This document shows, piece by piece, positions 23,298 to 34,732 of a stretch of 64,000 nt of DNA; the stretch's first letter is position 1, and each line of letters opens with the position of its first letter. A model generated the notes under the pieces. It saw only the letters and a program-made list of their open reading frames with translations, made no database searches and was not told where the DNA came from. The position numbers and the translations under genes are program-made. Source of the stretch: Trichosporon coremiiforme (lineage: Eukaryota; Basidiomycota; Tremellomycetes; Trichosporonales; Trichosporonaceae); the NCBI GenBank assembly GCA_039545355.1, contig BCJJ01000044.1:1-64000 (forward strand). Direction: 5' to 3'.

Positions 23298-25281
23298 ATG
23301 GGCAAGGGTGAGCTGGCCAGGGCGGTCGCTTCCGAGCGCAGAGCTGACGATCTAGTCAATTGCCCCATATGCGACGCAGTTGTCGAAGAGTCCGACATCA
23401 ACCTGCACATCGACCTCCTCTGCCGCGGAGCACCAGGTGACGATGGAGGGCGAGATAGTCAGCAGACTCCGAGCCAGAGACAGAGCAGCCAGAAGAAGGA
23501 GACCCTCCACAGCGATCCGATAGTGATTGACAGTACGCCTCCTCCTTCACGTTCTCGGCCAGCTGCCCGCCAGAACTATAGTAACGGAAACGGCATGTTC
23601 GGTAAGCGACCAGCCCCAGACGACAGCAAACCTGATAAGCGGCAACGGGTAAACCCTCTGAAAGCCAGTGCTCCGTGAGCAGTAAGGGTCGCTGCATCAG
23701 CTAACTTCAGACTTGCTGAGCGGTCCCGACCATCGTCACTGGACAAGTACATCGGCCAAACAGATCTGGTCGGGCCAGGCAGTCTCCTTCGCTCACGGAT
23801 AGAGGCTGGAGAAGGTGTGGGTAGTTGCATCCTCTGGGGACCGCCCGGCTGTGGAAAAACGTAAGCCACGTTCGGTTGCTTGAAGCTAACTTCAGTACCT
23901 TGGCTCGCCTGATTGCCCGTACAGCAAATGCAGACTTCAAGGAGCTCAGCGCTACGAGTGCCGGGGCGGCGGACGTGCGTCTGGTGTTCGAGCAGGCGAA
24001 GAACGGACTCACGTTGACCGGACGGTAGGCAGCAGATCATCCATGTAGTGCTAACGAACAGCAAGACCATTCTCATGGTGGACGAGATCCATCGGTTCAC
24101 CAAACCCCAGCAGGACCTGTTCCTTCCTTATGTTGAGAACGGCTGGGTGCAGCTGATTGGAGCAACGACTGAGAATCCAAGCTTCAAGGTCAACGGCGCT
24201 CTTCTGAGCCGGTGTCAGTGAGTATTGCGGCCGCAGATTTCGACTAATTCACCACAGAGTCTTTACTCTCTCCTCTCATACACCAGCGGACCTCGAAGCT
24301 ATCCTTCAGAACGCTGTTGCCTCACTGGAAGACCCACCAGAGCTTCCGTCGAAGCTGTTACCCTTCCTGGCCGAGGTCGCGGACGGCGATGCGCGTCAGG
24401 CACTCAACGGGCTTGAGCTTGCACTCAAGGTGTGCGAGTCGCCGCCACCAAGGCAGACGACGCTGAATGAGACAGAGGAAGAGGCGCGGGAGCGGCGCGA
24501 CGAGCAACTCATGGAGGCTGTCCGACGTGGCTTGCGAAAAGGTTACGATCGATCGGGCGAGGAGCGGTACGACATGATATCGGCGTTGCATAAGTGTCTG
24601 CGCGGTAGCGACGGGTCTGCGGCGATGTACTGGCTCGCGCGTATGCTGACAGGCGGTGAAGACCCGCTGTACATCGCCCGTCGGCTTGTGGTCATGGCGA
24701 GCGAGGATATTGGGCTCGCGGACAACCACGCGATGCCTCTGGCAATGGCGACGTACCAGGCATGCCAAGTTATCGGTATGCCAGAGTGTCGTATCAACCT
24801 CGCGCACTGCGTCGCATATCTCGCCGAGGCACCCAAGTCCACCCGCGCGTACAAAGCGTACAACCGCGCCGAGGCATTGGCGTCCAAGCCCCCGCTGCCC
24901 GGTGTGCCTCTTCAGGTGCGCAATGCCCCGACGAAGCTCATGAAACAACTGGGATACGGCAAAAGCTACAGCTACAACCCAGACTACGCACACCCGGTCA
25001 TCAATGATTATCTTCCGACTGAGATCGCTAACATGTCCTCGCACGCGCCGGACAAGTCTCAGCACATTCTGAAGACGCCGGAGGAAGACAGCAAGGACAA
25101 GGCTTGGGACGAGAGCAGGCTGCTCGACTGGGAGGCGAAGGTGAACCGACTCAACCCTTGGGAAGGACGAAAGGAGCGTGATGGCAAACCTCTACCTCGG
25201 TCAAAGCCAAGCAGCGGCACGGCGGAGGACATCGAGAGAGAGCTTCAAAGAGGCAGCGAGTACGTCCCTCGACGGGGCTAA
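23298..25281 (+). CDS. MGS1: AAA+ ATPase MGS1 / WRNIP1 with UBZ4-like finger
   Basis: Exons 23298-23674, 23711-23860, 23896-24024, 24062-24217 and 24258-25281 encode 611 aa; introns are 35-40 nt. Mgs1/WRNIP1 is a clamp-loader-like ATPase that acts at stalled replication forks and binds ubiquitinated PCNA. A UBZ4-type finger is at residues 22-42 (C22, C25, H37, C42). The AAA+ core has Walker A GPPGCGKT, Walker B MVDEIHRF and sensor GATTENPSF. The C-terminal clamp-loader-like region includes [15 protein letters not shown] and [12 protein letters not shown] start at the ATG in a good context just before the finger. An in-frame ATG lies 33 bp upstream and would add 11 residues. Confidence 0.95.
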
Positions 25282-25353
25282 TGTGCCTTCAAATGTTGTA
25301 ATACCACCAATTAGAAGTATTGTAATTGGCCGCAGGCACAGCATTAGCATGGA

Positions 25354-25375
25354 CCCGGTCAGGCACGTGACCGGG
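25354..25375. promoter_or_regulatory. 22-bp palindrome containing CACGTG upstream of MDM12
   Basis: Perfect 8-bp arms CCCGGTCA/TGACCGGG flank GGCACG, so that a CACGTG E-box lies across the right arm (25364-25369). It sits 121 bp before the MDM12 start and 73 bp after the MGS1 stop. It could be a dimeric factor site or a hairpin in the MGS1 3' end; neither is shown. Confidence 0.35.
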
Positions 25376-25496
25376 CCGGACATGAGCCATTCCTGTTCAT
25401 CGGCATGAAAACACTGATGATCCGCCCTTGTCGCATTCACCTCCACACCCAGATCTAGCACCTTCGCATTCCTCCGGCCAGAGAAATGGGGAGACC

Positions 25497-26792
25497 ATGT
25501 CGGTAGACATAGACTGGTCTCTCCTGTCCCTGCCCTCGCTGTCGGGGCCGTCGCTGAGCGACCGGCTCATCGTCGCGCTCAATACGGCATTCAACAACGC
25601 GTCAAGACCCAGCTTCCTCGGCCCCGTGACGGTTACGACGTTTGATTTCGGAGACGCAGGACCAGACGTCGAGATCAAGGACGTGCGCGATGTGTGGCGT
25701 GCCTTCGACGAAGGAGACGACGAGGGAGATGCGATCCTGCAAGCTCGAGAAGAGGAAGAGCGACAATCACAGTTCGACCAGTTGGAACTGAACCAAACGT
25801 TCCCTCCTTACTCGCCGCCGCTAAGTGTGCAGTCGGGCTATATTCCAGGACACGAGGGATCTGGAGGACATGGACACCGGTTCGGACATGGCCATGGTGG
25901 AAGACCAGCGAGTCTCAGCATAAGCGGTCCACTGAACGGGCTGTCGCTCCCGCACGGCGGCGGACCCGGCCTCGCGGGCGCAGCGGCGCTAGCGACCGGA
26001 CCCTTCGGACGGCGGCCGCGCATGTCTCGTGCAACACCCAGTGCCCCAGTCACGACGGCTCATGCCCCACTACACGGAGATCCCGACGACGATGACGAGC
26101 AGCTGGACCCGCGCGTAGACGAGGACGCGGGCTCTGTGCACTCTGGCCTGTTCAGTGGAAGGCACTCCGTCGCGTCTGTCGGTATCGGTCTGGGCGGCTT
26201 GGGTCTTACGCGGCAGCGGCCCTTCCTCTCCGTCCCCGGCACACCCGGGACCCCGCCGCGGTATGCGCCCTCCTACCTCGGCGTCAGCAAGCCCATTGTT
26301 CCCGTCGCATCCTCCCCGCCCGCATCGCCGCCAGCTCGTCCCGCAGGCTTACCAGAGCAGCGCCCGAACCCGCTCCCGAGCGTCCAGATCCACATGCGCC
26401 TCGAGCACAAGGCCGACATCAGTCTGACATTGAACACGTCGCTGCAGGTGAACTACCCCTCTACACTCTTCATGTCTCTCCCGCTCCGACTCGTGATCAC
26501 GGGCATGACGCTCGCGACGGACGCAGTCGTGGCGTACTCGGGCCAGAAGCACCGTATCTACGTCACACTGGTCGACACGGACGAAACCCCGACACCGGCA
26601 GGCACGCCAGCGTGGGCAGCCGTCGGACAGCGAATCCTGCCCGAACTGCACATCGAGAGCGAGATTGGCAGCGCGGACGCCCACGTTCTGAGGAATGTCG
26701 GCAAGGTCGAGCGCTTCATTGTCGATGTCGTGCGCAAGACGCTCGTCAGCGAGCTCGTCTTCCCCAACTTCCAGACTATCGCGCTTGCGTGA
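25497..26792 (+). CDS. MDM12: ERMES complex subunit MDM12
   Basis: A single exon of 431 aa. Mdm12 is the cytosolic SMP-domain subunit of the ER-mitochondria encounter structure, which tethers the two organelles and passes phospholipids. The family opening is present (MSVDIDWSLL), followed by VTVTTFDFGDAGPDVEIKDV. The C-terminal half of the SMP domain follows (LRLVITGMTLATDAVVAYSG, then NVGKVERFIVDVVRKTL and ELVFPNFQ). A Gly/His-rich and Pro-rich insert of roughly 200 residues separates the two parts, as in other basidiomycete Mdm12 proteins. The frame is open 69 bp further upstream with another ATG, but the family N-terminus fixes the start used here. Confidence 0.95.
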   Translation: MSVDIDWSLLSLPSLSGPSLSDRLIVALNTAFNNASRPSFLGPVTVTTFDFGDAGPDVEIKDVRDVWRAFDEGDDEGDAILQAREEEERQSQFDQLELNQTFPPYSPPLSVQSGYIPGHEGSGGHGHRFGHGHGGRPASLSISGPLNGLSLPHGGGPGLAGAAALATGPFGRRPRMSRATPSAPVTTAHAPLHGDPDDDDEQLDPRVDEDAGSVHSGLFSGRHSVASVGIGLGGLGLTRQRPFLSVPGTPGTPPRYAPSYLGVSKPIVPVASSPPASPPARPAGLPEQRPNPLPSVQIHMRLEHKADISLTLNTSLQVNYPSTLFMSLPLRLVITGMTLATDAVVAYSGQKHRIYVTLVDTDETPTPAGTPAWAAVGQRILPELHIESEIGSADAHVLRNVGKVERFIVDVVRKTLVSELVFPNFQTIALA

Positions 26793-27122
26793 CCGTATGC
26801 TGAGGCTGCGGCTGCGAGAGCGATATTGTACCCTAATCACTTCAGTTAGCATTCAGATACAGCAGAAATGTACCACATTAGCATTGTCACAAGAGCATGT
26901 TCACATCGCGTGTCCGAAGTCGAGGCTCCCTTGAACGCCGCAGCGGCTTCCTCAGCTCCAAAAAGTTCAGTCAACCGCTGTTCATCTTCCTGTGCAACAA
27001 AAGCTAGTCCGTATTACAGAGAGCTGCATCTCTATGAAAATGGTACAACAAGAAGGCGTAGTTATACAAGGAGTATACTCTAATGATACCTCGAGGCCCA
27101 AAGACGTCCCAACCATCTACGT
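26793..27122. other. convergent MDM12/NOG2 3' regions
   Basis: These 330 bp between two converging genes are locally A/T-richer than the rest. They hold the two 3' untranslated ends; nothing else was seen. Confidence 0.5.
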
Positions 27123-29608
27123 CTACTTCCGCTTGCCTCCCTTGGCGCCCTTGCGGGCCTCGCGCTCAGCCTGCTTGGGCAGCTTTGGCGTCTTGCGCTC
27201 GCGGTTGCGGTTCTTGACGTTGGCGTGCGTGTAGAAGTTGGTCGCCTTCTTCTTGTTCGTCGTCATGCGCGCCTCCTTCTTGGCCTTGGGCGTGTCCTCG
27301 TCGTCGGACGCGGGCTCGGCAGCGTCGGCGGCCTTGCGCTTCGAGCCAGCCTTGCCCTCCTCGGGGAACATGTCCTCCCAGGCGAGCTCGCCGGCGTCCT
27401 CGGCGTCCTCGGACTCAGACTCCTCGTCCTCATCCTCGTCGTCCTCGTCGCCCTCGTCCTCGTCATCATCCTCCTCCTCATCGTCCTCGTCGACCTCGGC
27501 GTCCTCGGACTCCACGGCCATCTCCTCCCACTCGCCCTCGCGCTTGGCGTCGTCGGCCATGTACTTGGTCATGGTGACGATCTTCTTGATCGGCTGGTCG
27601 ACGCCCTTGACGCGCTTCTCGCCAAGAAGCTTGCCGAGTTCCCTCTCCTGGGCCTCGAGCACTTCGCGGGCATCCTCCGAAGCCTCAGTGACGGGCTCCT
27701 CGGCCGCGACAGGGTTCTCGCTCTGCTTGGCGGGAGGCGGGACGAAGAAAGGGATCTTGCCGCGGATCCAGTCGTTGAGGACCATCTTGGCCGCGGCCTC
27801 CTGGTCCGGCTCACCGCCCTTGAGCAGCTTGCCGGCCTTCTTCGCGATCGTGCTCAGGAGCACCGCCGCGCCCTCCTCGCCGTGCCAGCCGCCCTCGCGC
27901 GGCTCCAGGCCGTACGTCCGCTCAATGTACTCCTGGCGGACACGCTCGAGCATCTGAGGCACGTGCTCGGCCGGCGTCTGCAGGTTCTCTACACGCACGA
28001 CACCCTTCAGCACCGTGTCTGACTCCGAGTCCTTGGCCGACAGCGGCACCACACCGGGGCAGTCGATCAGGTAGATGCGCTTCATGAGCGTGATGTACTG
28101 CCACACCTTGGTCTCTCCCGGGATGGGGGCGACGGTGCACACCTTCTTCTTCTTGAGGGTGTTGATAATGCTCGACTTGCCGACGTTGGGGTAGCCGATG
28201 AAGCCGACCGAGATCTGCTTCTTGTCCGAGTGGAGGACGGAGAACTGGCGCAGCAGCTGGATGAGGGATCCCTTGCCGAACGAGTTGTTAATAGAGGCGT
28301 GGAACGCAATCGTCGGCGCCGAAAGCGACAGGTGCTTGACCCAACGAGCCTAGAGGTCAGCTTTCGCTCAGAAAAGAAAAAAGCTAAATTTGTGGTGAAA
28401 TGTATGGCCCAAAACCAAGGGATCCAGGCGGAGATGTGCGCGATGGCGGTCCGGATCCCAACTCAATAGTTCCTCTTACAACCTCTCCTTGACCCCTCAC
28501 CGACGACCAAAACGGGCGCCGGCTTTGTGGCCCGACTCCACCAAAACGGGGAGCACGGGTGGGGTACTGGCGGAGAGGTGCTTGTTGTTCCACTCTCGTA
28601 ACGGTCCAAGTGCGTGAAGATGATCGAAATCGTGCGCATGGCCCTGACTGGAGGGTGGGACTAGAAGAAGGGGGAAAGAAAAGTAGACTTACAGTGACCC
28701 AGGTGGGGACCAGATCGACCTTGTTGAGGACGTAGACGAGGTGCTTGTGCGCCTTCTCCTTGCGAAGGTACTCGACGACGGGCTTGCAACGGGTGCCGAG
28801 GGGGTCACGGGCGTCGAGGACGTGGATGACGACGTCGGACGAGTCGAGCACCTTGTAGAGCTCTCCCCAGATACGACGCGAGGTTCCCTTGGCATAGATG
28901 GGCTCAGAGGCGAGGGAGCGCGTGGGGTGGTAGGCGGCGGCGACGTCCTCCTCGGTGTTGAGGGCAACGCCGAGCGTGGGGTCGGGGACGGACGAGCTCT
29001 CTCCGAGCTCCTCAATGCTTCCAACATCGAGACGGGGACGCTTGCGCTGCGCCTTGGGGCCGAACGTGTTCGAGAACGGCTCCGTCTCGACAATGTGCAC
29101 CTTCTTGCCCTCCGTCTTGCTCTCGTCCTGGAGCAGGCCCATCGGGAGCTTGTTCCGCTTCAAGAGCACCGAGTACGGGTCCTCCTTGTGCTGCGCGAGC
29201 GCGGTACGGAAGTGGTCCAGTGCCGTCTGCGAGATAACTCGCGTGTTGCCGAACCATCGTCGGTCGGGTTGGATGCGGCCGGGGGTCGCCTCCTTGCTCT
29301 GGAACGCGGCGGCCTGGATGATCTTGCCGTCCTTGTCGCGCACGGCTTTGCCGCCGTTCAGCATCTTCTTGCGCGCGGCATCCTTGGCGGAAACGTAGAA
29401 GTTTTCACCTGGTTGTCAGCTGAAATCCCAAACGATCAGCAGGCCGGGAAGTTGCGGCGACTAGGTCGCACGACCCAGCGAGCAAGCGGTACTCACCCTT
29501 GATGCGCTTCATGGTGAACTCGCTCTTCTCCCCCGAAGAGGACTTGAGCTTCTGCTTTCCGAAGCCGGGGTTGCCGGCCTTGCGGTCATGGTTCTTTCCC
29601 TTCCCCAT
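27123..29608 (-). CDS. NOG2: nucleolar GTP-binding protein 2 (NOG2/NUG2)
   Basis: Three exons (minus): 29608-29497, 29408-28693 and 28349-27123; 684 aa. NOG2 is a circularly permuted GTPase of pre-60S particles that blocks premature Nmd3 binding. The permuted order is clear: G4 NKVD near residue 268, then G1 GYPNVGKSS near 328 and G3 DCPG near 372. The N-terminus [16 protein letters not shown] and the block [10 protein letters not shown] made by the first splice are family-typical. The C-terminus has a long Asp/Glu/Ser tract and a basic tail. Intron 1 is 88 nt. Intron 2 is 343 nt, about nine times the local norm, and falls just after the G4 motif. The gene is divergent from the complex I subunit. 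Confidence 0.95.
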
Positions 29609-29894
29609 GGTGAGTGAGTGTGCAGAGAGGAGGGGGGAAGGTGATAAGTTGAGAAGCACAAGTATACCGCGGCCGCAGAATTTTGTGCGGTGCCTGTTGC
29701 GTCGCACTGAAATTTCATGCGCGCCTTACGTAACAGTCTAGCGGCAGGGCTGCCTCGTGGTAGGAAGGACCATTTGCTTCCGTCGCACCGGTCATGGCTC
29801 TCAACGCTCGACGGCACTCGCTCGCTGGTGCCCAGTAGGAAACAGGCAAACGCTCATCACCACCTCCGTCTTCGTCGCCTTCACCGCACACGCC
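29609..29894. promoter_or_regulatory. divergent NOG2 / complex I subunit promoter
   Basis: This is the 286 bp between head-to-head genes. TGAAATTTCA at 29708-29717 is a perfect 10-bp palindrome and resembles the RRPE core found in the NSA2/PXR1 promoter. GAATTTT lies 30 bp away. No TATA box is evident. Confidence 0.4.
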
Positions 29895-30438
29895 ATGTCC
29901 ATCTTCCGCACTCTGGTGAGCTAAGCACCGTGAATCTCAGCTAATAACAGCAACGCCAGGCCCACCAGAACCCCGTCATCGTCTGGGCTCTTGGAATCGG
30001 CTTTGCCGGTGAGTCTGCGCTTCGAGCGGACGGACTCGACTTTCACAACAGCTCGGCGATGGCGAGCGGGCAACGGAGGAGCCAGGACATGCAACGATGC
30101 TCCCAGGCCGATTCTGAACATCCTCGGAAAGTGTGGACCGCTCCTCCGTCTCCAGCCCGCCGCGCGCCGTGTTGTGTAGTCGTTCCGCCAGCTTCATACT
30201 ACGTCAGGTCAAGCTAACCCGCAGGCCCCCTCATGGTCCTCACCGTCCCCCCCATCCGCAAGTCGATGGGCTGGAAGCCCGCCGAGAAGATCCCCACGAC
30301 CTACCCTAGTGAGTACTGTGGAGGCAGCCGCAAGGGTTGGCCGCTGGTGTTTAAGAGCTTCGACGTGCGCTAGACAATAGCTAACACACAGTCCCCGACC
30401 GGGCTCGCAGGGCAACTGTCGGCTTCGAGGACAACTAG
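29895..30438 (+). CDS. NADH:ubiquinone oxidoreductase 9.5-kDa subunit (NDUFA3-like)
   Basis: Four exons, 29895-29915, 29951-30008, 30224-30308 minus one base at its start (exon begins at 30225), and 30392-30438, encode 69 aa. This small single-helix accessory subunit sits in the inner-membrane arm of complex I. The pattern HQNP, then a hydrophobic stretch (VIVWALGIGFAGPLMVLTVPP), then IR...GW.P...IPTTYPIP is that of the fungal 9.5-kDa subunit. The second intron is 216 nt, long for this genome; the others are 35 and 83 nt. The short final exon ends GFEDN. I am confident of the family and fairly confident of each splice, because every junction keeps the conserved residues. Confidence 0.85.
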
Positions 30439-30820
30439 ATCAAACATTCAAAAGCAATGCATTAATGGCACGTGAACTGCGAGGCGGAGCCGAGCGGTGG
30501 ATACCGAGGAGGAGGGACGAGAGTCGATGCGCGGGTCGGAGGGAAGGTCGATGACTCCCAACCGAACGGCACGCGGCCGGCGAGTTGAACGGGCGACAGG
30601 CTCCCCGAGCCCTCCGAGCTGAGAGCGATCGTATGTCGGAGGAGGAGTCAGACTGGAAGCGTCGCTTTGTTGAGGAAGAGGAAGCTACGTCACTGACATT
30701 ATACTGACGCTCGCCTCAGCTAAGCTGCTTAGATGTGAGGCCTTACGCAGCACTCACTTGCGCCTGGGTTTGCTCTGTTTATCTAGCATTGGCTTCGTAT
30801 GTCTGTAGATTATATAGGAT
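30439..30820. other. convergent 3' region
   Basis: These 382 bp lie between the ends of two converging genes. A CACGTG lies near 30471. No gene was seen. Confidence 0.4.
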
Positions 30821-32669
30821 CTAAAGGTCATCGTCAAACTCCAACTCATCAAGCCCAAGATCCCCCTCTCCAAATCCCAGCTGTCCCATCAACTGCGCCA
30901 CCTCCCGGGCAGCTATGAGCCTTCGCTCATCCTCATCCTCGACATCGGCCAATTCGGCGCGGACGTTCTGCAGATGCAGGAGGAGCGGAGTCGGGTCGAG
31001 GGGGATGTTGGGTTCCCCTGAGCCACCCGAGTCCCGAGCTGTGGCAGGAGAGGGACCAAAGTCGTCCTCGAACCCGCTCCCTCCGTTCGTGCCGCTCGTT
31101 CCGTTGGCTGCGGAGGAGGGCGCAGTGCGGGTTGCACTGGAGGTAGTATTGGTGGGGCTGGAGGAAGGGTCGGATATATACAGATTGTCGAAAGAGGCGA
31201 GGGGATCTGAGGAAGACGGGAGAGCAGAAGCGGGCAAAGACGGCATGGGGCCGAGTCCGAACTCGTCCCCCAATTCTGCGGCGCTGAATCCTCCCGCTCC
31301 GTCTGCGAGTGCTCTCAACCGCCCAAGAGCGGCGAGATCGTCCCCCTCGTCCTCGAGCCAGGCATCGAGACGCGCAAACTCGTCCACGGACGGTTGCGCG
31401 AATTCGCCAAAGCTCCCATCCTCATCGTCCATCTGCGCATAGGCCTGCTCTCCCTCATCCTCGTCATCGGATGGCGGATCGGGATGCGGTTCAGGCGTCG
31501 GAAAGTCGCTGGCCGTTCCCTGCCTTTGAGCCGGGGGAGGGCCGGTGTGGTTCGCGAAGAGGACGGGGAAGGTCTGACGAGCAGGGGAGGAGGAAGGCGG
31601 GGAAGATGGGGAAGACGAGATGGTGATCTCTGGCCGAGGGGCGGAGCGAGATGCGGGGCCGGGGGCTGGCTTGCGAACCATGTTGGGCCACATGTGGGTC
31701 ATGAGGGTTTGGCGGACTGTCTCGAGTGCGTCGAGGGCTAGGCGTTAGCTGGTACTCCATCCGCCCAGCTTGGGTCCTTTGCAGTCCTCGACTGCAGGGC
31801 TGCCCAGAAGAGAGGAAATAGGTGATGGAGCGAAAGTTTACTCACGCCGCTCATCATCCTCATCTGCACCCCCGAGTTCATCCACGAGTTCGACCCCAAG
31901 TTCGTCAAAGACCTCTTCGTCCAATGGCCCGAGCTGCGCATTCTCCGTCAGTTCGGAGACACGCACTGCGAGCGCAATATCCGGCGGCGGGTCACGGACC
32001 ACCAGCCGTGTCAGTTCAGCAGGGAGGGGGTTCGGCGCCTGTTGTCAGCTTCAGCACGGACAAAGTCACAGCTAAGAGCCGGAGGGAAGAGGGTTGATGA
32101 GGATACAGGGGGTGAGGGAAGGAGGAGGGACGTACCTGGCCAGAGAACAAGTACAGCAACACCGGATAATCCCCCGCCACCGCCAAACTCGTCGGACGCG
32201 GCTCAAAACTGATGTTGGCAGTGTAGTACTTGTTATCGATTGTCCAGGGCACTACTGCCTCGCTGTCCCCATCATCTTGGACTTGCGTGCCCGTCAGACC
32301 TGTCGTTAGCTCGTCCGCACGTCGGCCAGCTCAGAGAAAGAAATACTCACGAGCGAGGAAGGGATGCGAATCCAGGGCCTCATCGTGCAGGACTAGCACG
32401 GCCGTGCTCTTGTCTTTGTCTTCGAGCGTCATGTTGTTGATCTGACGAGATGGCATCACTGAGCTGCTTACGCGGTCATCGGTGGTGGCGACCCTCCACC
32501 GAGCCCCGGGTTGCCACCGTGGGAGACCACCCAGGGCTTGTGGCATATGCCTCCAAAGCTCTACAGGTTCGACTGCTACCTAAACCTTGGGCGTCAGTAT
32601 CCTGCCCATCCCCTTAACCTCACTCCTCGTGCCTTCGGCACTCGGAGCTGGAAACGAATTTATAGCCAT
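30821..32669 (-). CDS. alpha/gamma-adaptin-binding p34 family protein (AAGAB / Irc6-like)
   Basis: Exons (minus): 32669-32619, 32579-32472, 32441-32351, 32299-32136, 32038-31846 and 31737-30821; 507 aa. AAGAB/Irc6 proteins bind clathrin adaptor subunits and assist AP-complex assembly. The family hallmark W-T-I-x-N-K-Y-Y-T-A is near residue 102 and is followed by a Rab-like fold region (VLLYLFSGQ). The C-terminal half is acidic and disordered and ends in a helical block (RRLIAAREVAQLMGQLGFGEG) typical of the p34 C-terminus. The first two exons are less certain. No P-loop was found, and the 30-nt segment 32442-32471 is in frame and stop-free, so it may be an intron or coding. The gene starts only 76 bp from the stop of the gene upstream. 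Confidence 0.75.
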
Positions 32670-32745
32670 TCCATACTCGTATGGACTAGACAAGATATTA
32701 CATAGTTCGGGCGCTTGCAAAGCGGCCCTTCGAAGGGAAGAGAAT

Positions 32746-34732
32746 CTAGATACCGCCGTAGGCGTCCTCCTCATCAGCCTTGGGAGCAACGGGGGCGGGA
32801 GCAGGCGCCTGCGCCTGCGTGGGCGGGGTGGGAAGCGCGCGGGTCGCGGGCGGCGCGGCGTGCACCGGGCCCGTGACTGCCGGGGCGAGCGAGGCCGTCT
32901 CGCTCTTCGGCGTGGGGAGCTCGGCGAGCGGCGTCAGCGGCTGGCCGTGCACGTACGGCTGGGGCGGGAGGCGGGTCGCCTCCTGCACGCCCTGCTCAGC
33001 CGAAGGCTGCGGGACACCGGCGTAGTTCGCGACCTCGTTGTACATCCGGTCCATCTCGTCCGAGGAGGGCGAGCTGTGGTGGGCGTTAACGGGAGCGGCA
33101 GTGGCAAGGTTCGAGGGCTGGCCGTGGCCGTGCGCAGACGACTGCTGGTCGACGTCAACGAGGGGCATAAGGGGGCTCATCGGGCGAAGCTGGGGCAGAG
33201 GAGTCGGGTCAGGCATGTGGTGCTCGTCAGACGAGGCAGTCTCGATGAGACGAGCCTGCTCCACCTGCTGCTGCTGCTGCTGCTGCTGCGGTTGGCCCTG
33301 GTGGGCGGCAGCAGCGGCGACACCAGTGGCGACGGCGGCGGGCATGACGGCGGCGGCGGAAGCGTGCTGAGCGGGGAGGTGGTCATCGGCATAGCGGTCG
33401 TCGGCGTAGGCCTCGGCCGCAGCAATGTCATCGTAGGTCTGGGGAGCCTCGGGGCGGCCAAGAGGGACAGGAGCGGGGACAGGAACAGGGACACCGCCGG
33501 CCCCGTAAGCCTGGCCGGGTCCAACGAGCTGGCGCGGGCCAGAGTGGTCGTTGAGCTGCACGAGCTGCGCGTCGTCCTGGTACTGATACTGGTCATGGAA
33601 GGGGTTGTCCTGGTACGGGCCCTGCTGCTCCGAGAAGTGGTGCGAGTGGGGCGTACCGGGCTGCTGAGCCTGAGCGGCGGGGTAGGGGCCGTACGAGCGT
33701 CCGGCGCCGTAGCCTGCAAAGTTGGGGTTCATGGCCGTCGAGTCGGGGCGGGGCGTGCCGTCGGCGTAGAACGCGTTCTGGCGCGCGAGCGCAAGAGCAC
33801 GGTTGCTGCCGATGACGGGCGCGTCGTTGTCGCCGTAGTAGTCGTCGGGTTTCTCAGTGTAGGCCGGGAAGGGCGTGATATTGTCGTCCGACGAGTTGTT
33901 CATGCGGCCCCAAGGGTTATTGACCTGGCGCTCCTGGCGCTTCTTCTGGCGCATGTACCAACCTGCGATGATGGCGACAGCGGCGACACCAAGCAGAACA
34001 GCAATGACGATACCAGCAACGGCACCGCCAGACATGCCGGACGACTGGGCCGCCTCAGTGGCCGCGGCAGAGCTGGCCGCAACAGGCTTGTAGGCCTTGG
34101 TGGCAGCCGAGTTGGAAGGCGAGGCAGTCAGAGAGCTAGAGAGCTTACGGTCAGCGCTCGTGACACGGGTCGCGGAAGGAGAAGGAGACTCAGCCTCCAC
34201 ATCCTCGGAAGGGGTGCTGACCGGAGAACGGTTCGTCGAGGGGGTAGCCTTGTCCTCAGTCGAGGGGGTGTTCTCCTTCTCATCAGTTGACGGTTCAGCC
34301 GACGAGGGTGAGTCGGCCGAAGGCGCGGCTTTGGTGCTGGTCTGCGAGGCGGGGGGCGCGGCGACGTTGGCACTCGGCTTCTTCTCGTCGGAAGAGGGGA
34401 CGGCAGCCGTGTCCTTGGCCTTGGGTTCGGCCGAGTTGGGGACGGCAGCCTTGCTGATGTCGGCTGCCTTGGTGGGCTGAGCAGCGGGGGTCGTGGCGGC
34501 AGCCGTGGTGGAGGGACGGGCCATGGTAGGGTACTTGTTCGAGTCGTCCTTCGGGGCGCTCAGCGTATGGCCGGCAGAGAGGGCAGACTGACGGGCAGCG
34601 GCCTGTACATTAGTCTCGATTCGAAGTCTCGCAACTTACGTCCTTCGAAGCCTGAGCCTGGATGGACGCGAGTGCGTCGGGATCCATGCGCGCCGCGAGG
34701 CGGTGAGCCTTGGAGCGGACGTTGAAGTGCAT
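32746..34732 (-). CDS. single-pass membrane protein with Ser/Thr-rich ectodomain-like region
   Basis: Two exons (minus), 34732-34640 and 34602-32746, with a 37-nt intron, encode 649 aa. Residues ~40-215 are Ser/Thr/Pro/Ala-rich with many acidic residues, like a glycosylated stalk. One transmembrane helix is at about 218-245 (AGIVIAVLLGVAAVAIIAGW), followed by the basic stop-transfer MRQKKRQERQ and NNPWGR. The ~400-residue tail is Pro/Gln/Tyr-rich with a polyglutamine run (CTG repeat on plus at about 33268-33290). This architecture resembles fungal cell-wall sensor or Skg6-like proteins, but there is no obvious signal peptide; the first exon is basic and helical. No orthologue is claimed. Confidence 0.75.

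Noticed and set aside
28350..28692. snoRNA inside the long NOG2 intron
   Set aside because: No C box (RTGATGA) with a matching D box and no H/ACA layout could be found on the transcribed strand.
32587..34290. 567-codon plus-strand frame
   Set aside because: It is the antisense of the Pro/Gln-rich membrane protein tail; it has Arg/Gly/Val low complexity and no motif.
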